Below the pieces are notes generated by a model. That model was not told the origin of the DNA. It made no database searches and saw only the letters and a program-made list of their open reading frames with translations. The translations under genes and the position numbers were made by a program. This document shows positions 1 through 8,056 of a stretch of 62,254 bases of DNA, one piece after another; within the stretch, counting starts at the first letter, position 1; the number at the start of each line of letters is the position of its first letter. The stretch is taken from NCBI GenBank assembly GCA_027083135.1, contig JALWQH010000024.1, positions 1 to 62,254 on the forward strand. The letters are read 5' to 3'. This stretch comes from Desulfurococcales archaeon (lineage in GTDB: Archaea > Thermoproteota > Thermoprotei_A > Sulfolobales > WAQK01).

Positions 1-174
1 TATGCCGACGTCCTCAGAAGGATAGCGGAGATGCCTGCAGAGGAGGCTAGGAAGGCTCCTAGGAACACATCGGTACGCAGGCTAGACATGGTTAAGGCTA
101 ATCACCCGAGATATGTGACGCCTAGCTACAGGGTATATGTGAGGAGGAGGAGAGGGCAAATAACCAGGCTCTAA
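1..174 (+). CDS. C-terminal fragment, probable glycine dehydrogenase subunit 2 (GcvPB)
   Basis: An open frame runs from the first base to TAA at 172-174 and encodes 57 residues of a protein whose start lies outside the window. The tail contains Asn-Thr-Ser-Val-Arg-Arg-Leu-Asp followed by Val-Lys-Ala-Asn-His-Pro and a basic end. This resembles the end of archaeal GcvPB (P-protein subunit 2 of the glycine cleavage system), where a 'TSVGR-D--KANHP' type tail is usual. The match is from memory of the family and rests on a short stretch, so the identity is tentative; the frame itself is clear. A C/D guide RNA follows 13 bases downstream and may be processed from the same transcript. Confidence 0.5.
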   Translation, partial: YADVLRRIAEMPAEEARKAPRNTSVRRLDMVKANHPRYVTPSYRVYVRRRRGQITRL

Positions 175-187
175 CAAACAATTATAT

Positions 188-251
188 GCGCGATGATGCC
201 AGTCATGCCCAACTGATAGGGGTGAGGATAACCCTGGGGTAGCTGAGCGTT
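188..251 (+). ncRNA. C/D box guide RNA (candidate sRNA)
   Basis: All four boxes are present in order with archaeal spacing: C box ATGATGC (193-199, one base off RTGATGA), 13-nt spacer, D' box CTGA (213-216), 5-nt loop, C' box GTGAGGA (222-228, one base off), 14-nt spacer, D box CTGA (243-246), with short GC-rich flanks that partly pair. The D guide (229-242) is complementary, allowing one G-U pair and one mismatch, to the conserved archaeal 23S rRNA stretch CUACCC(C/U)(G/A)GGGAUA of the peptidyl-transferase ring as I recall it. By the D+5 rule the methylated base would pair with G238. No target was recognised for the D' guide (200-212). No TATA box at the right distance was seen, so processing from the upstream transcript is likely. 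Confidence 0.78.
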
Positions 252-267
252 CGCTGAGGCCTAGATG

Positions 268-1413
268 CTAGATTACTGTGCCGTGCTCAGCATTCCATTT
301 CTCAGCTATTCTGACCTGCTCTTTGCTTAGACTAGGTTTAACCCTCCTAAGAGTGCTCAGGAAGTCCTCCATGCTCAGGGGACGCGGCTTGCTCCGAGGA
401 TCCATGGAGCCTTTCTCTATAAGGTCTATCAGCTCTGATACAGCCTTATAGTATGCCTCCCTGATGACGTGAACTATGTCGCTGGCACTATAGCCTTCAG
501 TAAGCCGTGCCAGCTCATCGAAGTCAACCGTGGAGTCTACTTCTATTTCCCATTCCCTCACATAGTGTTCGAAAAGCTGTTTTCTAGCCGCATGGTTTGG
601 AGGGGGAATATATATTCTGACGGGGAATCTCCTGATAAACGCCTTGTCAAGCTTGTGGGGCTTATTAGTTGCTGCTAAAACGTATAGGTGAAGCTTCTTA
701 TGCTTGTTTTTCAGCCCATCCATCTCGTCTAGAAACTGGTTTCTAACCCTTACCTCCCCACCCACCTCGGAGGAGAAGACGCCGAAGAGGTCGTCGACCT
801 CATCTATGAATATCAGGGCTGGTACGCCGCGCTCCGCGTATTCCCTGGCTGATTCAAACAGCTTAGCTATCTTCTTCTCCGACTCGCCCAGCCACTTCGA
901 CATAATGTCAGCTGCACTCACATAGAATACTACTCCCTCAATAGCATTAGCAGTGGCTGCGGCGAGCATTGTCTTACCGCAGCCTGAGGGGCCGAAGAGC
1001 AATATCCCCTGAGGCCACCCGATCTTGCCGTAAAGGTGAGGATACTTGACGGCATATATTACCGCCCTCTTCAAAGCCTCCTTAGCATGTTCAAGCCCAA
1101 CTATATCATTGAAGGAGACATTAGGCTTCTCCTTCAATATCAGCTCGTCAACATCTATGTCTCCCCCACTGCTTCCAACAGCCACGGGTTCTCTTAGATC
1201 CTCGAGCTGCTTTATCCTCTCAGTATAATGTTTAATGGCATTGACGTAGATCTTGGCGAACTCCGTCCTAGGATCCAGTTCAAGTATTTTTCGGAGGGCT
1301 TCTACAGCTCTCTTATAATTGGTTATAGCTTCATCCCTATCCCCGTTACGCTCGGCTTGAACAGCCGCAGCCGCGTATCTTCTTGCAAGCTCCTCTAGCC
1401 TCGGTATAGCCAT
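268..1413 (-). CDS. cdvC: CdvC / Vps4-family AAA ATPase
   Basis: ATPase that remodels ESCRT-III filaments during crenarchaeal cell division. Residues 1-75 form the helical MIT domain that docks on CdvB; the AAA core follows with Walker A GPSGCGKT at about 141-148, Walker B with LIFIDEVDD, and an arginine pair RRFPVR after the sensor. Length (381 aa) is normal for archaeal CdvC. The ATG at 1413 is chosen because GGTGGG lies 5 bases upstream; the GTG three codons earlier (1422) is the alternative. It is the last gene of cdvA-cdvB-cdvC on the minus strand, 77 bases after cdvB, and its 3' end faces the C/D RNA. Confidence 0.95.
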   Translation of the reverse strand: MAIPRLEELARRYAAAAVQAERNGDRDEAITNYKRAVEALRKILELDPRTEFAKIYVNAIKHYTERIKQLEDLREPVAVGSSGGDIDVDELILKEKPNVSFNDIVGLEHAKEALKRAVIYAVKYPHLYGKIGWPQGILLFGPSGCGKTMLAAATANAIEGVVFYVSAADIMSKWLGESEKKIAKLFESAREYAERGVPALIFIDEVDDLFGVFSSEVGGEVRVRNQFLDEMDGLKNKHKKLHLYVLAATNKPHKLDKAFIRRFPVRIYIPPPNHAARKQLFEHYVREWEIEVDSTVDFDELARLTEGYSASDIVHVIREAYYKAVSELIDLIEKGSMDPRSKPRPLSMEDFLSTLRRVKPSLSKEQVRIAEKWNAEHGTVI

Positions 1414-1490
1414 GCTTCCCACCGCTAGGCACTGCTAGGTAGGTCTAGGACCACGCGATGAAAAATAATGGTAGGATGCTGTAGGCGGGT

Positions 1491-2360
1491 TTACTTGGTC
1501 TTTATTTTCCCCTTCCTCTTGAGGTTTTCAACAGCCTTCAACACGCTCTCCTTTGGAAGACCATACTTTCTAGCACACCCTGCTATGTCTAGGAACCCTT
1601 TATTCTCCTGAATGTATCTTAAAACCTTTGCTTCCACGTCCTCCAGGCTTTGAACATTAGGTGCTGCACCCTGTGCTCCTCCTATGGTTACCGCTACTGG
1701 CATTCTAACATGGCTTTCAGCCAGTTTCTCCAGGGTTGCCGGAAGCTTGGGGAACCTCTCCTCAACGTTGAGTTCAGCCACGCTCTTAGCCTCCTCTAGT
1801 ATCCTCCTAGTCTCATCGTTAACCGTGGTTATCTCAAGTGTCCTCTCGCTCGTTATGCCTGCCTCCATTATTATGTCGTTCATATCCCTTGTTATAGCGT
1901 CTAGATTGTAGGCTACCTCCGGTACAACTCCTGCTATTTGATTTCTGAGGTTTTGGAGAAGGCCTGCTATGGGGGCCATGGTCATGGCAGCGTCGCCTAG
2001 CTGTGAAATAGTCTCTAGGCGTAGGGCAACCTTCTCAAGCGCCAGCTTGGTTGTCGCAACCATTTTGGCTATCTTCCTTATCTCCGCTACCTCGCCCGCG
2101 TAGATCGTTGCCCTAGCCATGTCCTTCGCCACGTAGGCTTTAACAGTCTTGTCGAAGAGATCCCTGCCTCTCTCCTCAAGCCTGAATAACAGTTCGTCGA
2201 GCTTCTCCTGCTGCTCCTTTATCATAATGATTATGTGTGTTATCTTCCTCTTAAGAGGCTCCTGAGATCTGAAGAAACCCGTGAATACCTCGGTTATCCT
2301 CCCTATCTTGCCTAGAACCCCGCCTGAGTTCTTCCACCCCCAGCTCTCAGCTGCAGTCAA
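1491..2360 (-). CDS. cdvB: CdvB / ESCRT-III homologue
   Basis: ESCRT-III-type filament protein of the archaeal division ring. The N-terminal 180 residues are charged amphipathic helices typical of the Snf7-like core; around residues 195-215 a proline-containing segment (RFPKLPATL) looks like the MIM2 motif that binds the MIT domain of CdvC; the last 55 residues form the small winged-helix domain that in Sulfolobus binds CdvA. The start is TTG at 2360 with AGGGGGTG about 8 bases upstream. It lies 31 bases downstream of cdvA and is surely co-transcribed. Presence of the C-terminal winged helix marks it as the main CdvB rather than a short CdvB paralogue. Confidence 0.94.
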   Translation of the reverse strand: MTAAESWGWKNSGGVLGKIGRITEVFTGFFRSQEPLKRKITHIIIMIKEQQEKLDELLFRLEERGRDLFDKTVKAYVAKDMARATIYAGEVAEIRKIAKMVATTKLALEKVALRLETISQLGDAAMTMAPIAGLLQNLRNQIAGVVPEVAYNLDAITRDMNDIIMEAGITSERTLEITTVNDETRRILEEAKSVAELNVEERFPKLPATLEKLAESHVRMPVAVTIGGAQGAAPNVQSLEDVEAKVLRYIQENKGFLDIAGCARKYGLPKESVLKAVENLKRKGKIKTK

Positions 2361-2391
2361 TCTCTAACACCCCCTGTAAGTACTGGTTGCC

Positions 2392-3099
2392 TCAGCTCTC
2401 AACGACTTCGACAAGTATTGCCTGGTCATCCGCGGTGGGAGCGCCTTCAGGTATAGTGGTCTTAGTTGAAGCAGGAGGCGCGGAGAGCTGTGCAGGCTCC
2501 TCCTCCAGTTTGGTCAGCTTTTCAAGCATCTTCTTAATGTCGTTCTTCTCATCTAGATCCTTGTCTCTGCTCGCTCTGAGAGCCTCTGCGGCAGCCTTGT
2601 ACGCCTTCTCGCTTATCTCCCCAGCTATGTAGGACATTTTCATTGCTGTTAGAGCTTTCTCGACATGCACTATCTCGTCCTCCAGCTCCCCCATTCTCCT
2701 TCTTAGGAGGGCCTTAACCTCCTGGTTCTTCGACCTAAGCCTAGAGATGGCTGCATCCACCTTCTTCTTGAACTCGTCGTAGGCGTGCCTAGGTATCTCG
2801 TTCTTAGCGTACAGGTCTTCAAGGGCCTTAGCCCTCTTCTTAGCCCTCTCAAACTGTGCTGCCACGCTTATTGCCTCTGCCTTCCAGGTGGGCAGGATCT
2901 TAACGCCCTCAGAGTCTATCTCTATCCTCTCAACCGGTATGGTCTCGAAGCCTAGGTCGCCTTTAGCAACCTCTACAGCCGAGACTATTCCATCAACATC
3001 GCTGTAAAAGCCTATAAGCTTCCCTATAACCCTCCCATAAGGGTCTTTAACATTCTCCCCCACGTATTTCTCTATAGTATCTATCCACACGTTCCTCAT
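2392..3099 (-). CDS. cdvA: CdvA, membrane-recruiting division protein
   Basis: Crenarchaea-specific protein that binds membrane and recruits CdvB to midcell. Residues 1-70 are a PRC-barrel-like beta domain (conserved DPYGRVIGKLIGF turn), followed by a long charged coiled coil (about 75-200) and a proline-rich, acidic C-terminal tail that carries the CdvB-binding region. The ATG at 3099 has GGGGTG 7 bases upstream. First gene of the cdv operon; a promoter with a 14-bp palindrome precedes it. Confidence 0.93.
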   Translation of the reverse strand: MRNVWIDTIEKYVGENVKDPYGRVIGKLIGFYSDVDGIVSAVEVAKGDLGFETIPVERIEIDSEGVKILPTWKAEAISVAAQFERAKKRAKALEDLYAKNEIPRHAYDEFKKKVDAAISRLRSKNQEVKALLRRRMGELEDEIVHVEKALTAMKMSYIAGEISEKAYKAAAEALRASRDKDLDEKNDIKKMLEKLTKLEEEPAQLSAPPASTKTTIPEGAPTADDQAILVEVVES

Positions 3100-3129
3100 G
3101 CATGTACACCCCTCTAACCGTCCTGGAGT

Positions 3130-3162
3130 AATGCTTAGGCCTAGGCCTATGTATTTAAGGCT
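3130..3162 (-). promoter_or_regulatory. cdv operon promoter with 14-bp palindrome
   Basis: On the minus strand CCTTAAATAC (3151-3160) is a good archaeal TATA box, placing transcription start near 3130 and leaving about 30 bases of leader before cdvA. Between TATA box and start site lies the perfect palindrome TAGGCCTAGGCCTA (3136-3149), a position where a bound protein would block the polymerase. AGGCCT words are common in this genome, so the palindrome alone is not proof of an operator. Confidence 0.6.
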
Positions 3163-3239
3163 TAAGGGGCATGGATATCCTCCTAGGACCCAAGCCGTTT
3201 AAGCACTAAAGAGTTCTAGAATGCATGTGATGATGGGCA

Positions 3240-3827
3240 GTGATAGATGAGATGCTTCTCACCGAGGCTAGGATGCTTTCCTCAGAACTCTCATCACCCA
3301 TAAAAATATATGTTAGGCTCTACTACATGGTCAGACTATTCTCCTCGGAGGTTAATAGGGCTCTCAGAGTGATCAGCACTAGGTACTGGGATCTACTAAT
3401 GGACATGTACTCGGAGGAGCTTAGAGGCAGTATGGATAAAGCTGAAAGAATAGCGGGGGAGTTAGAGTCGCTTAAAAGAATAGCTGAGAACTATGCTGTT
3501 ATAGGGGAGCTGCTAGGCATCCTGGCTTCAATGATGGAGGATGCAGGCCCCAAGGATCTTGAGGCGCCGTGGCCCATGCTGATGCTTGCAAGAAGCATAG
3601 TGGAGGAGGCTGGAAGGGTGGCGGGGAAGGCTTCAGCCATGCTCTTAGTGGAGCTTGGCAGTATAAGGGATCTCCTAGACCTGCTCCTAGCAGGCAGAAA
3701 TAGTGAAACCGTGGGAGAAGCGGAGAGCATGATACTAAAAGCTAAGAAGACCGCTGAAGCCAAGGTTAACAGGCTTATGCCTAGGCCTCTACTATTATTG
3801 GAGGGGAGTGTCAGCAGCCTGGCTTAA
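3240..3827 (+). CDS. Hypothetical all-helical protein next to cdv
   Basis: Unknown protein of 195 residues, almost wholly helical by composition (Leu, Glu, Ala, Met, Arg rich, few Gly/Pro), with alternating charged and hydrophobic residues and no transmembrane segment or known catalytic motif. Start is GTG at 3240; a TATA-like CGTTTAAGC at about 3197-3205 fits a short leader, and an ATG four codons in is an alternative. It is divergent from the cdv operon across 140 bases, so regulation may be shared. A helical partner of the division machinery is possible but is only a guess from position. Confidence 0.72.
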   Translation: MIDEMLLTEARMLSSELSSPIKIYVRLYYMVRLFSSEVNRALRVISTRYWDLLMDMYSEELRGSMDKAERIAGELESLKRIAENYAVIGELLGILASMMEDAGPKDLEAPWPMLMLARSIVEEAGRVAGKASAMLLVELGSIRDLLDLLLAGRNSETVGEAESMILKAKKTAEAKVNRLMPRPLLLLEGSVSSLA

Positions 3828-3930
3828 CTCATCGCTAATGCTCGTCGCTTTTAACCCTCATCATCTATGCCCTAATATGCCCTAGGCCTTAAAACCACAT
3901 CTCCTCTCAGCATAAGAGCCGGGTGAGACG

Positions 3931-4182
3931 GTGGGTGCAGAAGCATTATCAACGGTGCTAGGATGGTTTGGCCATGCATTCTCATGGTCAGGGCTTAGCG
4001 GCGTATCGCTGGCGCTTGTTGCAGCAGGCTTCATGATCCTATTCTCAGTGCTGGTCATAGGCGCCGCAATACTGGTGGTGAGGACATTCAAGAACATAGC
4101 TAACATGACTGTAGGGCAGTTCATAGTATTCATAACTGTCCTGGCGTTCGTGATGATAATAGTCGGGGCAGCAATGCCTTAG
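3931..4182 (+). CDS. Small two-helix membrane protein
   Basis: 83 residues with two hydrophobic segments, about residues 25-50 and 60-82, separated by a short polar loop (RTFKNIANMT). No known family was recognised. The GTG start at 3931 has GGGTGA 5-6 bases upstream, and CCTTAAAACC at about 3889 can serve as TATA box. The frame is short, but the ribosome-binding site and clean membrane profile support a real gene. Its position between the division genes and enolase gives no clear functional hint. Confidence 0.72.
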   Translation: MGAEALSTVLGWFGHAFSWSGLSGVSLALVAAGFMILFSVLVIGAAILVVRTFKNIANMTVGQFIVFITVLAFVMIIVGAAMP

Positions 4183-4206
4183 AGGCCTCGACGCCTAAAA
4201 GAGCAG

Positions 4207-5520
4207 CTATTTTTTAGGTGCCTGTATCCCACAGGGCCTAAGGGCATCAGCTCCAAGGAATAATGCCGCCTCGCCTAGCTCCTCCTCTATTCTCAGCAGC
4301 CTATTGTACTTGGCTGTCCTCTCCCCTCTGGCAGGGGCTCCCGTCTTTATGAGGCCTGTGGATAGCCCTACAGCCAGATCGGCTATGCTTGTATCCTCTG
4401 TCTCACCGCTCCTATGACTTATAACTGCTCTGAGGCCTGCCCGCCTAGCCGTGCGGACGAAATCCATAGTCTCAATAAGCGTTCCAACCTGGTTGACCTT
4501 AACTAACACGGCGTTGGTAGCTCCAACTCTCAGCCCTTTCTCCAGGAGCCTGACGTTAGTTGTATAGATATCGTCTCCCACTACAAGCACTTTGCCACCT
4601 ATACTGCTGGTTAGAGTTGAGAAGCCTTCAAAATCCTCCTCCTGGAGGGGGTCTTCCAGATACCTGATAGGGTAGTCTGCTACGAGTTTCTCATAGTATT
4701 CTATGAGCTCTTCTCTTCCAAGCGTTTTATCGGCTAGGGTGTATTTGCCTGCCTCGGAATCATAAATCTGCGATGCTGCCGCGTCTATTCCTAAGGCTAC
4801 CTGAGTGCCCGCAGTATATCCTGCGAGGTGAATTGCCTCTAGAAGAGCGTCAAGCGCCTCCTCAGGCTTCTTCATGGGTGGTGCAAATCCGCCTTCATCC
4901 CCTACATTGATCGATGATTCACCATACCTTTCTCTAAGCAGGTCCCTCAGAGCCCAGTAGATTTCAACACCCATTCTCAGCGCTTCACTATAGCTTGCGG
5001 CACCTATAGGTGCTATGAGGAATTCCTGGAAGTCCAGCTGGTTGCCTGCATGCACCCCACCGTTCAGGATGTTCATAAGGGGTACAGGCATAACCCTAGC
5101 CCTTATCCCACCAATATACTTGTATAGGGGGAGCCCGGCGCAGCATGCCGCAGCCTTAGCCACGGCTAGGGAGACTGCTGTGGTTGCATTAGCCCCCATT
5201 ATGGACTTCGTGGCTGTGCCGTCGAGTTCTATCATGGTTGCATCAACGGTGTACTGGTCCCTAGCATCTATTCCTTTAAGCGCGTCAGCTATAGCTGTGC
5301 TAACATTGTATACGGCTTTATTGACTCCTAGGCCCCTAAACCTGGCTTTATCTCCATCCCGCAGTTCCGCCGCCTCGTGTTTCCCCTTAGATGCTCCTGA
5401 TGGAGCTATGGCTGACGCCTCGCATCCGCCCTTAAGCCTTACCACAGCCTCCACTGTAGGTTTTCCACGGCTGTCTAGAACCATTCTACCATGGACATCA
5501 ACTATGACACATTGATCCAA
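4207..5520 (-). CDS. eno: Enolase
   Basis: Interconverts 2-phosphoglycerate and phosphoenolpyruvate in glycolysis and gluconeogenesis. The N-terminal VLDSRGKPTVE motif, the catalytic-site segments (GDEGGFAPP, the metal ligand ED in RYLEDPL and GDDIYTTN), Lys in VLVKVNQVGT and SHRSGETED near the C terminus are all present. The frame is open further upstream, but TTG at 5520 is chosen because GGTGG lies about 8 bases before it and the product (437 aa) then has the usual enolase N terminus. A TATA box CTTATATTAG lies at 5555-5564 on the minus strand. Confidence 0.95.
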   Translation of the reverse strand: MDQCVIVDVHGRMVLDSRGKPTVEAVVRLKGGCEASAIAPSGASKGKHEAAELRDGDKARFRGLGVNKAVYNVSTAIADALKGIDARDQYTVDATMIELDGTATKSIMGANATTAVSLAVAKAAACCAGLPLYKYIGGIRARVMPVPLMNILNGGVHAGNQLDFQEFLIAPIGAASYSEALRMGVEIYWALRDLLRERYGESSINVGDEGGFAPPMKKPEEALDALLEAIHLAGYTAGTQVALGIDAAASQIYDSEAGKYTLADKTLGREELIEYYEKLVADYPIRYLEDPLQEEDFEGFSTLTSSIGGKVLVVGDDIYTTNVRLLEKGLRVGATNAVLVKVNQVGTLIETMDFVRTARRAGLRAVISHRSGETEDTSIADLAVGLSTGLIKTGAPARGERTAKYNRLLRIEEELGEAALFLGADALRPCGIQAPKK

Positions 5521-5549
5521 CAGTATCCACCACGCAGCGTAACAATAAT

Positions 5550-5645
5550 CTCTGCTAATATAAGCTCCATGCAGGCCTCTCATCAAGCGGCGATGCAAAT
5601 TATTTTCCAGGTATGCCTTGAACCGCTATGTTTATCATCGCATCG
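5550..5645. promoter_or_regulatory. Divergent promoters of eno and trkA-like gene
   Basis: The 150-base space between the two divergent genes holds one TATA box for each: CTTATATTAG (minus, 5555-5564) for enolase, about 35 bases before its TTG, and ATGTTTATCA (plus, 5628-5637) for the TrkA-like gene, about 35 bases before its TTG. Both distances fit short-leader crenarchaeal transcripts. Confidence 0.55.
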
Positions 5646-5670
5646 CCGCTATAAGGCTAAGGGGCCTGCA

Positions 5671-6327
5671 TTGAGGATACTCATAGTTGGTGCAGGGCAT
5701 GTTGGGTCAAGCCTGGCTAAGATGCTTGCCGTTAAGGGAGACGAGGTTATAGTTGTGGATAAGGATGCTGAGAAGTGCTCTAGGCTGGCTAACGAGGCTG
5801 ACGTGCTAGCCTTGGCGCGTGATGCCACGGATCCCGTCCTATACGATGAAGTTGATCTCCCTAGCTTTGACGTGGTGGTCGCTGTCACGGATAGGGATGA
5901 ACTCAACCTCTTCATATCGACCATTGCAAGGGACTACGGTGTTCCAAGGATAATTGCTAGGGTTAAGGATCCAAGTATTGCGAGGCTTCTGGAGCGTATA
6001 GGGGTTGAGTATGCTATAACCGAGCCTCACGTGATAGCGAAGCTCATAGAAGCCACTATTGAGGGGAGGTACCATGCCGTTGAGCTGGCCCCCATATTCA
6101 CAGGCAACTATATATTAGCATCTATAACCATAACCGAGAGTGATTCAAGCCTCGGTAAGAGGCTTGAAGAGGTGCAGTTTCCTAGGGAGGGTGTGAGGAT
6201 AATAGCTATATTTGACGGCAAGGAGCTTAAAGACCCTGATGAGATAGGTGAGCTGCAGAGCGGCTACCATGTAGTCGCGCTGGTGAGGAAGGATAAGCTG
6301 GAGGAGTTTGTTGAGAGCTTCAGGTAG
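5671..6327 (+). CDS. trkA: TrkA-family potassium channel/transport regulator
   Basis: Cytoplasmic ligand-binding subunit of K+ transport. Residues 1-130 are a Rossmann RCK_N domain with the dinucleotide motif GAGHVGSSLA and acidic VVDKD at the end of strand 2; residues 140-218 form the RCK_C (TrkA_C) domain. The product is 218 aa, the usual size. The frame is open to 5491, but TTG at 5671 is chosen because the Rossmann strand begins there, AGGGG lies upstream and a TATA box sits at the right distance. No Trk membrane subunit is adjacent; the MscS-like channel follows 9 bases later and could be co-transcribed. Confidence 0.9.
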   Translation: MRILIVGAGHVGSSLAKMLAVKGDEVIVVDKDAEKCSRLANEADVLALARDATDPVLYDEVDLPSFDVVVAVTDRDELNLFISTIARDYGVPRIIARVKDPSIARLLERIGVEYAITEPHVIAKLIEATIEGRYHAVELAPIFTGNYILASITITESDSSLGKRLEEVQFPREGVRIIAIFDGKELKDPDEIGELQSGYHVVALVRKDKLEEFVESFR

Positions 6328-6336
6328 GGTGGAATC

Positions 6337-7164
6337 ATGTCGTGGGAAAAAGTGCTGTATAATCTCTTCCCCTCCATAAGGGTAAGCCTCCTAACCAGGA
6401 TTTTCCTCGACTCCATTGTAACCCTCATAATAGCTGTAATAGTGGTTAAGACCGTGGAGTATATTACTACGAGGATGGCTCGCCGCAATATATTGACACA
6501 GAGCATTGCTGAAAGAATTAACAGGATAACCTCTCTCACCATATACTCGCTAACCCTGATCCTAATACTCTTCTTCATAACTGGGGCCAGGGAGATAATA
6601 TACTTGGTACTAATATTCGCCGTGATATTCATGATCTATTCATGGTACCCTATGATAAATGTGATGAGCTATTATGCCATAATGCTTTCAAGGTACCTGA
6701 GTGTAGGAGACCCTGTGGAAATAGAGGGTGTATTCGGCAAGATAAGGGATATCAATAAGCTTTCAACAGTCATTAAGACCTCTACAGGGGATATAGTAGC
6801 TGTCCCTAACTATAAGGTCATGGTGCACACTCTTAGAAAACGCACTGAGACAAGGCAGGTGAGGCTTGTAATGAAGGTGAGGAACTACGGTGATGTCTCG
6901 AAACTCGAGGAGCTGGAGAAGAAGGTTAGAAGCATTATTGCAACTAGGTTCAGGCATGGTTTACGCATGTCTGAACCCATGATAAGCCTGACATCCCTGT
7001 CTAGAGATGAGGCAACATATCTTGTTGGAGTGGCGATAGTAGGCTACGAGCCTAGGCTGCGCCCTGTCTCAGAGCTAGCTAAGCTCCTCGCAGCGAGTCT
7101 GGGAGAATATGATGTTGAGTTTCACATACCCTTCGAGGCGCCTGAAGCCGCAACTTCATACTAA
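6337..7164 (+). CDS. MscS-family mechanosensitive channel
   Basis: Small-conductance mechanosensitive channel homologue. About four hydrophobic helices occupy residues 20-125, and the cytoplasmic beta domain begins with SVGDPVEIEGVFGKIRDIN, the signature turn of MscS; a C-terminal alpha/beta domain ends the 275-residue protein. It follows the trkA-like gene by 9 bases, suggesting a joint ion and osmotic-balance operon. The pore helix lacks an obvious Gly/Ala-rich MscS TM3 repeat, so gating details cannot be inferred. Confidence 0.85.
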   Translation: MSWEKVLYNLFPSIRVSLLTRIFLDSIVTLIIAVIVVKTVEYITTRMARRNILTQSIAERINRITSLTIYSLTLILILFFITGAREIIYLVLIFAVIFMIYSWYPMINVMSYYAIMLSRYLSVGDPVEIEGVFGKIRDINKLSTVIKTSTGDIVAVPNYKVMVHTLRKRTETRQVRLVMKVRNYGDVSKLEELEKKVRSIIATRFRHGLRMSEPMISLTSLSRDEATYLVGVAIVGYEPRLRPVSELAKLLAASLGEYDVEFHIPFEAPEAATSY

Positions 7165-7212
7165 TTTATTTTCCGCAACGATGCTTAATACAAGTCTAGG
7201 GGATGAACAGGT

Positions 7213-7524
7213 ATGCCCAGGAGAAGGGAGCCCAACATATGTCCTAGATGTGGGACACGCGTCGACAAGCCTGTGAAGACATGGCAGCTTGTATCACCGC
7301 TGCCTGACTCTAAGGGCAGGATAACCATCACGATCATGGGGATATATGAGTGCCCGAACTGCGGGTATAGGTGGCGCGCCGTGGTGAGCAAGATAAAGGT
7401 TGGCGGCGGAGGCGTGGAGGTTGAGGGAGCTAAGGGGCGGAGAGAGATCAAGGGTGAAGAGGAGAGTAGGGCTTACACCATAGAGCTTGATCTAAGCGAC
7501 ATAGATGAGGAGGAAGAGGAGTAG
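7213..7524 (+). CDS. Zinc-ribbon protein, conserved crenarchaeal type
   Basis: 103-residue protein with two zinc knuckles, CPRCG at about 10-14 and CPNCG at about 47-51, flanking a beta-rich stretch, followed by a Gly-rich linker and a very acidic tail (DLSDIDEEEEE). This is the layout of a small nucleic-acid- or transcription-associated zinc ribbon; the exact function is unknown. The ATG at 7213 has only a weak ribosome-binding site. The last 20 bases overlap the signal peptidase gene, so the two are translationally linked. Confidence 0.82.
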   Translation: MPRRREPNICPRCGTRVDKPVKTWQLVSPLPDSKGRITITIMGIYECPNCGYRWRAVVSKIKVGGGGVEVEGAKGRREIKGEEESRAYTIELDLSDIDEEEEE

Positions 7525-8056
7525 AAGGGCGGCGGCCTTGGAGAATAAGGGTGAAAACACTTCTCTGAAGGACTACGTGTTATCCATACTTCTCCTAGCT
7601 TTAACCCTGGTGATAGTGGCTCGAGGGGCCCAGATCCTACGTGCAGCGACGGGTAGCGAGCTCCCCCTAGCCGTAGTGGAGGGGCGCAGCATGCATCCCC
7701 TCCTCAGAGATGGGGATCTAGTAATAGTTGTTAAGGAGAAGCCTCAGGATATAAGGGTAGGCGACATAATAGTCTACAAGACCTTTGACGGCAGGTTCAT
7801 CATTCACAGGGTAATAGGGGTCGAAGTGTATAAGGGTATGTATTACTATAGGACTAAGGGGGATAACAGGATAACTAATCCTGTTGAGGATTGTCGATTC
7901 TACGATGTGGTGAAGGGTTCAACCAAGGATTTCGGATGCGGTGTGGGGAGAATAGGCGTGGATTATAATAGGGTTGTGGGAGTAGTGCTGCATGTGGGTA
8001 AGGCTAGCTTCAAGATACCTTACCTCGGCTACATCTCACTCATGTTCCGCGGCTAG
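7505..8056 (+). CDS. Signal peptidase I (Sec11 type)
   Basis: Membrane peptidase that removes signal peptides from exported proteins. After a basic N terminus, one transmembrane helix (about 25-45) anchors it; the catalytic serine is in GRSMHP and the family's second catalytic residue is the histidine in FIIHRVIG, as in archaeal and ER Sec11 enzymes where His replaces the bacterial Lys. The loop with TKGDNR is the conserved box E region. 183 aa, single-anchor form. It overlaps the zinc-ribbon gene by 20 bases and converges with topA with a 17-base overlap of the 3' ends. Confidence 0.92.
   Translation: MRRKRSRRAAALENKGENTSLKDYVLSILLLALTLVIVARGAQILRAATGSELPLAVVEGRSMHPLLRDGDLVIVVKEKPQDIRVGDIIVYKTFDGRFIIHRVIGVEVYKGMYYYRTKGDNRITNPVEDCRFYDVVKGSTKDFGCGVGRIGVDYNRVVGVVLHVGKASFKIPYLGYISLMFRG

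Noticed and set aside
3225-3260. C-box-like GTGATGA before the 3240 gene as part of a C/D RNA
   Set aside because: No D, C' or D' boxes at suitable distance.
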